A stretch of 64,000 bases of DNA from Amphibalanus amphitrite. Taxonomy: Eukaryota; Arthropoda; Thecostraca; Balanomorpha; Balanidae. Each line of letters starts with the position of its first letter. Within the stretch, counting starts at the first letter, position 1. Where the stretch lies: NCBI RefSeq assembly GCF_019059575.1, contig NW_024883030.1, forward strand, positions 79,961 through 143,960, given 5' to 3'. Positions 58,972 through 64,000 of the stretch are shown here, one piece after another. The notes under the pieces were generated by a model. It was not told the origin of the DNA and did not search any database. It worked only from the letters and a program-made list of their open reading frames with translations. A program made the translations under genes and the position numbers.

Positions 58972-59120
58972 GTGAGTTGATGTGTTGACTCCGTAGTAGC
59001 TGCGCTTGACCTTTTTTTTGTCCGCGCCCTTATGGGCAATTCACCGTTTCATAATGCTGTGCTTTATTGTAATTGATTAGATGCAAAGGGAAGAGTGAAA
59101 ACTGGTCCATTAAAAACTCG
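58972..59120. other. start of the following intron
   Basis: Sequence after the GTGAGT donor up to the first repeat boundary. Nothing else seen. Confidence 0.35.
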
Positions 59121-59359
59121 GTTTGTCAGCCAGGGCCTATTTTAACATGTTAACTGGGGGGCAAATGCCCCCGCACTCAACAGAATTGCCCCCCCAGTCG
59201 TCGAGATGTGCCCACTATAAAAATGGGCATAAAGGAACACGGTGACAAACATACAACTGTGACTTGTTTTGCAATGGATGTCAAATGAGTCAGTCTGCAA
59301 GTAATGACCAGTGGTGGATCCAATGGTGGGTCATATGGGTTATGACCCCCGCCCCCTTT

Positions 59360-59990
59360 GGCCCGGGGACACCACAGGCCTGCCTGGGGCACCACCGGCC
59401 TGTCAGGGGCACCACAGACCTGTTGGGAGCACCATCGACCTAGGAAGAGCACCATAGGTCTGCCAGGGGCACCACAGACCTGCCAGAGGCCCCACCGGCC
59501 TCGCAGGGGCGCCACCTTGGGCCTGTCAGGGATACCACCACAGGCCCGCCAGGGGCACCACAGGCCTGCCAGAGGCACCACAGGCCTAGCAAGGGCACCA
59601 CGGGCCTGTCAGCGACACCACGGGCCTGTCGGGGGCACCTCAAGCTTGTCAGGGCCAAGGGACACCACAGGCCTGTCAGGGGAACCAGAGGCCTAGCAGG
59701 GACACCACATGCCTGGCAGGGGCACCACCGGCCTCGCAGGGACATCTTGGGCCTGTAAGTGGCACCACGTGCCTGTCGGGGACACTCCAGGCTTGTCAGG
59801 AGCACCACAGTCCTCTCAGGGCCCAGGGGCACCAGCGGCCTAGCAGAGGCACCACCGGCCTAGCAGGGACACCAACGGCCTCGCAAGGGCATCATGGGCC
59901 TGTCAGGGGCACCACGGGCCTGTCGTTGGAACTTCAGGCTTGTCAGGGGCACCCACAGTTCTTTCAGATGCACCGGCGGCCTAGCACCAT
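59360..59990 (+). repeat. 20/21-bp minisatellite (GGCACCACAGGCCTGTCAGGG)
   Basis: About thirty diverged tandem units by length, of the type GGGGCACCACAGGCCTGCCA. All frames on both strands stay open for long stretches and give repetitive VPLxGLWC-like or GTTGLSG-like peptides, which is a consequence of the repeat. Confidence 0.85.
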
Positions 59991-60486
59991 GGCACCATGT
60001 TGGCCGGGATTGCGATTCGGCGCATGTCGCCTCGCATTAGCCGCTCGTTTGCAGTCTTTTCGTGGTTTCAAACGTTCAAACATGGGATATGATGTTGCTC
60101 CCATGCATTCGGGTGGGTATCAAGGTCACCGGAAGGTCAGGTCAGGCCATTTACCTTTGATGACCTCGGTTCACATTTTCGAGTTCTATATGATTCTAGG
60201 CTAGTTTTTGGAGCTAAATTCGAATTTAGCAACCATTTGACCGATTGCCAAGTAGTTTTGGTGCCTTCGTAACATGTTACGAGGCTGTCAGAGGCGGTTG
60301 CCACCTACTACGAACACCCGGCAAAACCCTTACTGGTTTACCTGACCTGACCTGACCCGACCTGGCCTAAATGCATGAAGACATCATCTATAATCATAAC
60401 TAACATGATATCGTGATCATCACCCCGAAAAAACATAGCAGCCACCCTTTACGATGCTCTAACAGGTCTCGATTTTCCCGACTTTT

Positions 60487-60499
60487 GGGTCATTGACCT
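60487..60499. promoter_or_regulatory. IR1 nuclear-receptor palindrome in the outer element
   Basis: GGGTCATTGACCT fits RGGTCANTGACCY. It is the mirror of the site at 60724-60736 in the sister copy. Confidence 0.45.
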
Positions 60500-60723
60500 G
60501 ACCTGGAAGGTCAAGTGATGACGACCTAGGACCTTAACACTCGCCGGCACAGGCCATTTTGCGTCCTTCGACGGCACAAGGGGGGGTTGGTACGACCCCC
60601 CCTCGCGTTTGGCCGCTGATCGAGCTAGAGCTTCGCGGAAAAAACGAGCGTGCTGCCCGTCACGAGAGGAAGCCGATGATATCCAATTTTAATGTCCTAG
60701 GTCATCGGGTGACCTTCCAGGTC

Positions 60724-60736
60724 AGGTCAATGACCC
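60724..60736. promoter_or_regulatory. IR1 nuclear-receptor palindrome in the inner element
   Basis: AGGTCAATGACCC fits RGGTCANTGACCY. Confidence 0.45.
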
Positions 60737-61073
60737 GAAAATCGGGAAAATCGGGACCTGTTAGAACGTCGTAAAGTGTGGCTGCTATGGGGTTTTTCGG
60801 GGTGCTGATCCGAATGATATCATGTGAGTTTTGATCACAGATGATGTCTTCATGCATTTAGTCCAGGTCGGGTCAGGTCAGGTCAGGTCAACCAGTAGGG
60901 GTCCTGCCGGGCATTCCTAGTAGGTGTCAACCGCCTCTGACAGCTTCGTAACATGTTACAAAGGCACTAAAACTAGGCTTCGTAAATGTTCATCGGGTTG
61001 CTAAATTCGAATTCAGCTCCAAAAACTGGCCTAGAAACATGTAAAACTCGAAAAAGTGAACCGAGGTCATCAA

Positions 61074-61086
61074 AGGTCAATGACCT
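61074..61086. promoter_or_regulatory. perfect IR1 palindrome (AGGTCA-A-TGACCT)
   Basis: AGGTCAATGACCT, the idealised ecdysone-receptor/USP palindrome, is followed at once by GACCTGACC. The copy at 296-308 has one changed base (AATGCCCT). Confidence 0.5.
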
Positions 61087-61682
61087 GACCTGACCTTCAG
61101 GTGACCTTGACATCCACCCTAATGCATGGGAGCAACATCAAATCACATGTTTGAACGTTTGAAAGCACGAAAAGCTTGCAAAAGCGCGGCTAATGCGAGT
61201 CGACATACGCCGAATCGTGATTCCGGCCAAACATGGTCTCGGAAAGTAGGTCACAGGTCAAAGGTCATTTGGGTCAGGGTCATGAAATTTTTAGGGTAGG
61301 TGTAAAATTGATAAATGTGAGGGTACTGAAAGTTTCGTTGCAATCGGCAGCTTTTTACGCGAGTTATTCGCGAAAAAACCTTAGGGGGGTTGCATCAACC
61401 CCCCCCCCTGTGTCGGCGAGGGTCGGCGAGGGTTAAAATTGGGTATCATCGGCTTCCTTTCATCACGGGCAACACGGTCGTTTTTTCCATGAAGCTCTAG
61501 CTCGAGCAGGGTCGAAACGGCAAGGGGGAAGGTCCAACGGACCCCCCCCCCCCCCATCTACGTTCGCAGCTGGAAAATACCAATACGGGCGAGGGTTGAT
61601 GGATTATTAGAGACAATTTTCCAGGTTGCCCCCCCCCAGTCAAATTCCCTTAAAATAGGCTCTGTTGTCAGCCAAGCGAAGT

Positions 61683-62515
61683 TATATGCATTTTAAATTG
61701 AAAGGTGCATTAGCCATTAGGTACCCCAAAAGTCAAGCATGTGTTACGGTGCTTCTGGCTCGCATTTACCCGTGAAAGCTGCCCGTGCCGCCGCCTATTG
61801 TATTCAAGGCAGCTACTTGTAGCCAGGTACCGCTATATTTCATTAATATCTATCACTCAGGCCACTATTTAGGCTCCTCGAACGTCACGACAATGACTTG
61901 CCATTGCATGCATAATTTCTTACCACGTGTAAACTAATTAGGTTAGTACACTGTCATCTGGCCGGTGCCAATCACGCGATATTCAGGGCATCTCATTGGG
62001 TTGCCGACTAAGCAGCGAGTTTGTCGGCCATGCAGCATACCTACCTTGGTTGTCACGACCTGTTCTCTACATTCAGAGCCCCAGAAATGTTTTCTACATT
62101 CAGGGCCCCAGGGGTCAAGGGTTTACCTTCCTCTGTCCTTACCGACTGCCACGTACTTTTCATGTACAACTATAGAATACTGTATACGTGCATTGTTCAC
62201 GAACATTAGACAACGGCTTAGGAACACTATACGATTCGCTGAAAACCGCCTATTCATTTCCGACTCTTCATTCAGATTTCTAGCGACGCCCTTTGCCTAT
62301 CAACCGCAGTAATCTGTCCGACGCCGAAGCTTAGCCAAATGTGTAAAAGAGGATTTGTGTAGTCTAAAATCGTTTGCCCAATAATGGAGTTATTTCAGCG
62401 TTTACCAATGTCCATTATATTTCATTTGGCACACTCTGTCCAATGTGAGAACTGAGAGCTTAGTCAAATGTATAAAAGTGACGGCCATTACTAGCTCGCC
62501 TCCTCTGTTGTATGT
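61683..62515. other. no gene seen
   Basis: Unique sequence. The frame at 61965-62312 has no domain and contains short internal repeats (CATTCAGRGCCCCAG at 62070-62110). No splice evidence. Confidence 0.3.
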
Positions 62516-62670
62516 GAGAGCTGTCAGCAGTCTCTATCCAATATAAGAGCTCCCAGCAGTATCCAATGTAAGAGCTCCCAGCAGTTCTCTATCCAATGTG
62601 AGAGCTCCCATCCGTCCTATGGCCAATGTGAGAGCTCCCAACCGTCCTCTGTCCAGTGTGAGAACTCCCT
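62516..62670 (+). repeat. short tandem repeat, about 30-bp units
   Basis: Five to six units of the type TCCAATGTGAGAGCTCCCAG with spacers of 5-10 bases. The units differ by single bases. Confidence 0.75.
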
Positions 62671-64000
62671 GCCGCCCGGCTCGGCCCGACACTCCGTTAG
62701 TGAGTCTGTCACGGTTGACTGACCATCAGACACCTGACAGACGAGTTAGCGGTCACCTCCCGCCGCACCCCACTCTCCCCCTCTCTCTCTCTCCCTCTCT
62801 CTCCTCCTGCACTCTACCTGTGGACTTTCGATAACCGCGGCAGGTGCCTTCATTAGCACGTGCAGTCAGGCCACTAGGGTGGCCGCTGGCCTAATTGAAG
62901 CCTTTCTCTTGGAGAGATGTGACCATTATCCGGGGAGGGGAGCGAAATACAAGGGGGTGATCTAGAGAGGAAAGCCTGGATGATTGACGGGAGAAATTGG
63001 AACAACCCCATAGGCGGCGGAACGGGGAGGGCACCGGGGCACCATGCCCCCTTTGATTTTTGCATTTTAACATTAGCCCTATGGGCGTTGCATGGAAAGA
63101 ATGGGACCAAAAGTCGCCAGTGCCTCCCCCCCCCCTCTTAATTGAAGGTGTTCCGCCTCCACTGAACAATCCGTGCAGGATTCGAAACACATGTAAAAGT
63201 TATGGGTCCGTTCGGTCACGCCAAATTCAACCTGCTTTTGAGCTTGACTGATTATTCAGACTCATCAACAGGGAAGACTGATCATATGACTAAAATTGTA
63301 CGCGTAGAGTCCGTTCGATTATCACGTGACCTAGATCGTAGTGGCTGCCAAACAAATATACCGTATCACGTGATATCAGTCATGCGTGTGTGATGGATGA
63401 GGCGTGTGCGTCACGTGATGTTTCGTCTCGTGATTGTTGTCGTCAGTCATTTCTCGCCTATCCGTCTAGAGATGATAAATGTCGCGAAGGCAGGCGAACC
63501 GCGTGTGAACAATCTGTTAGTGTAGACGATAGCTAAGCTAACGGGAAATGCAGTTCTGAGACACTGGTTCTAACACGCGGGTACGGAATAGCGCTGGCTG
63601 CTTTGTCATCGGCGATTCTAGGATTCCAAAGAATGTTTGTACTCGTTTTGTCAAATGATGCCTAAGACTGTGTTCTGTCATTATACGCAATTAGTTATGT
63701 GCCTTTGCAAACATTCGTCCAGTACTTCTCTTTTCGTTATCTTTCGGAACCTCTTACTCTGATCAGTTTTTGTACTGAGCGACTAACTGTGGCTTATACC
63801 AACGTGTTAGTTGTTACCAATACCATTGTTTTGAAATGGACGCACATGCCACAAAACGATAAATCTAGTTCCACCTACAAACCGGAGCAAAACAACACCA
63901 GTTTCCCATTACTAATGTGTGTCGGCCGGTTGTGTCAGGTGGCACCGCCGCACCGGGCTGCAGTGATGGGTGGGTACTCGTACAACAGAGCCTGATCTGT
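62671..64000. other. no gene supported; GC-rich then unique sequence
   Basis: 62671-62845 is GC-rich, has a (CT)n tract (62771-62805) and ends in CGGCAG|GTGCCT, a weak donor. It could be a promoter/first exon, but the evidence is thin. A hAT- or other-type C-tract region lies near 63120. From 63200 to the end I see nothing. Confidence 0.3.

Larger units (their letters stand above)
60534..61436 (+). mobile_element. inner TTAA-flanked element, complete, inserted into its own family
   Basis: TTAA at 60534-60537 and 61433-61436. The left end is TTAACACTCGCCGGCACAGG, with a hairpin GGGGGGTTGGTACGACCCCCC. The right hairpin is GGGGGGTTGCATCAACCCCC, then CTGTGTCGGCGAGGGTCGGC and GAGGGTTAA, a duplicated terminal word. 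It is 903 bp and non-coding. The first 657 bases of this window are another copy of its right two-thirds. Confidence 0.8.
59990..61599 (-). mobile_element. outer TTAA-family element, reversed and split
   Basis: 59990-60533 is the inverse of the middle of the inner element (60700-61230 region). 61437-61599 is the inverse of its left end, finishing GGGCGAGGGTTGA, a worn terminus. The two parts meet at the TTAA where the inner element sits. The other terminus is missing at the minisatellite border. Confidence 0.7.
59121..61682. mobile_element. composite element bounded by TGTCAGCC...CCTATTTTAA inverted repeats
   Basis: The left edge (59125-59166) reads TTGTCAGCCAGGGCCTATTT and continues to ACTGGGGGGCAAA. 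The right edge (61628-61680) is its worn inverse: TTGCCCCCCCCCAGTCAAAT, then TTAAAATAGGCTCTGTTGTC. Between them lie a minisatellite and two nested TTAA elements. The superfamily is unclear; I infer one old element that became a landing pad. Confidence 0.45.

Noticed and set aside
59177..59832. Repetitive frames of 112-134 codons
   Set aside because: Produced by the 20/21-bp minisatellite; no homology beyond the repeat.

Overview
This window looks like eukaryotic, animal-type intergenic DNA. It is dominated by transposable elements and satellite DNA, with very little host coding sequence. Signs of this are spliced-looking exons with GT/AG borders, Tc1/mariner, hAT, MULE, LINE and TTAA-flanked elements, a 133-bp satellite, long homopolymer tracts and no operons. 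An arthropod or other invertebrate is my best guess from the type of repeats, but nothing here fixes the species.

Layout. 1-2185: end of a TTAA element, a retroposed GC-rich insert, and a hAT-type element with a perfect 8-bp target duplication. 2186-14570 and 15687-19870: arrays of a 133-bp satellite. They show a 16-monomer (about 2,127-bp) higher-order period, and a 1.2-kb GACGTC-rich element carrying a tRNA-like Pol III promoter is amplified with it three times. An inverted array at 38091-39998 ends in the same boundary sequence. 20553-23581: TTAA element split by another element. 24291-27500: three-deep nest (TTAA element, mariner, TTAA element). 27766-29058: small TA-flanked and hAT-like elements. 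29256-32837: long reverse-strand gene for a MULE-type transposase fused to a complete Ulp1/SENP (C48) protease domain. 32852-38090: more nested elements. 41361-45512: a hairpin, and LINE reverse transcriptase remnants split by two inverted TTAA elements. 45577-49048: two hAT-type copies, one of which received a TTAA element. 49270-58971: the one likely host gene, with a GC-rich promoter and first exon, a second possible leader exon, and a coding exon for a small secreted acidic protein. 59121-61682: another nest around a 20/21-bp minisatellite. The last 2.3 kb holds short tandem repeats and nothing else I can name.

Most striking is a family of non-autonomous TTAA-flanked elements (at least eight copies or pieces). 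They begin TTAACCC or similar, carry a G-tract/C-tract hairpin just inside each end, and are loaded with AGGTCA nuclear-receptor half-sites. These include perfect inverted repeats spaced by one base (the classical ecdysone-receptor palindrome layout) and DR1 and DR4 direct repeats. Empty-site comparisons inside this window support exact TTAA duplication. No piggyBac transposase is present here to mobilise them.

All motif and alignment statements come from reading by eye. The satellite copy number is estimated by dividing lengths, and the array structure depends on the assembly being right.
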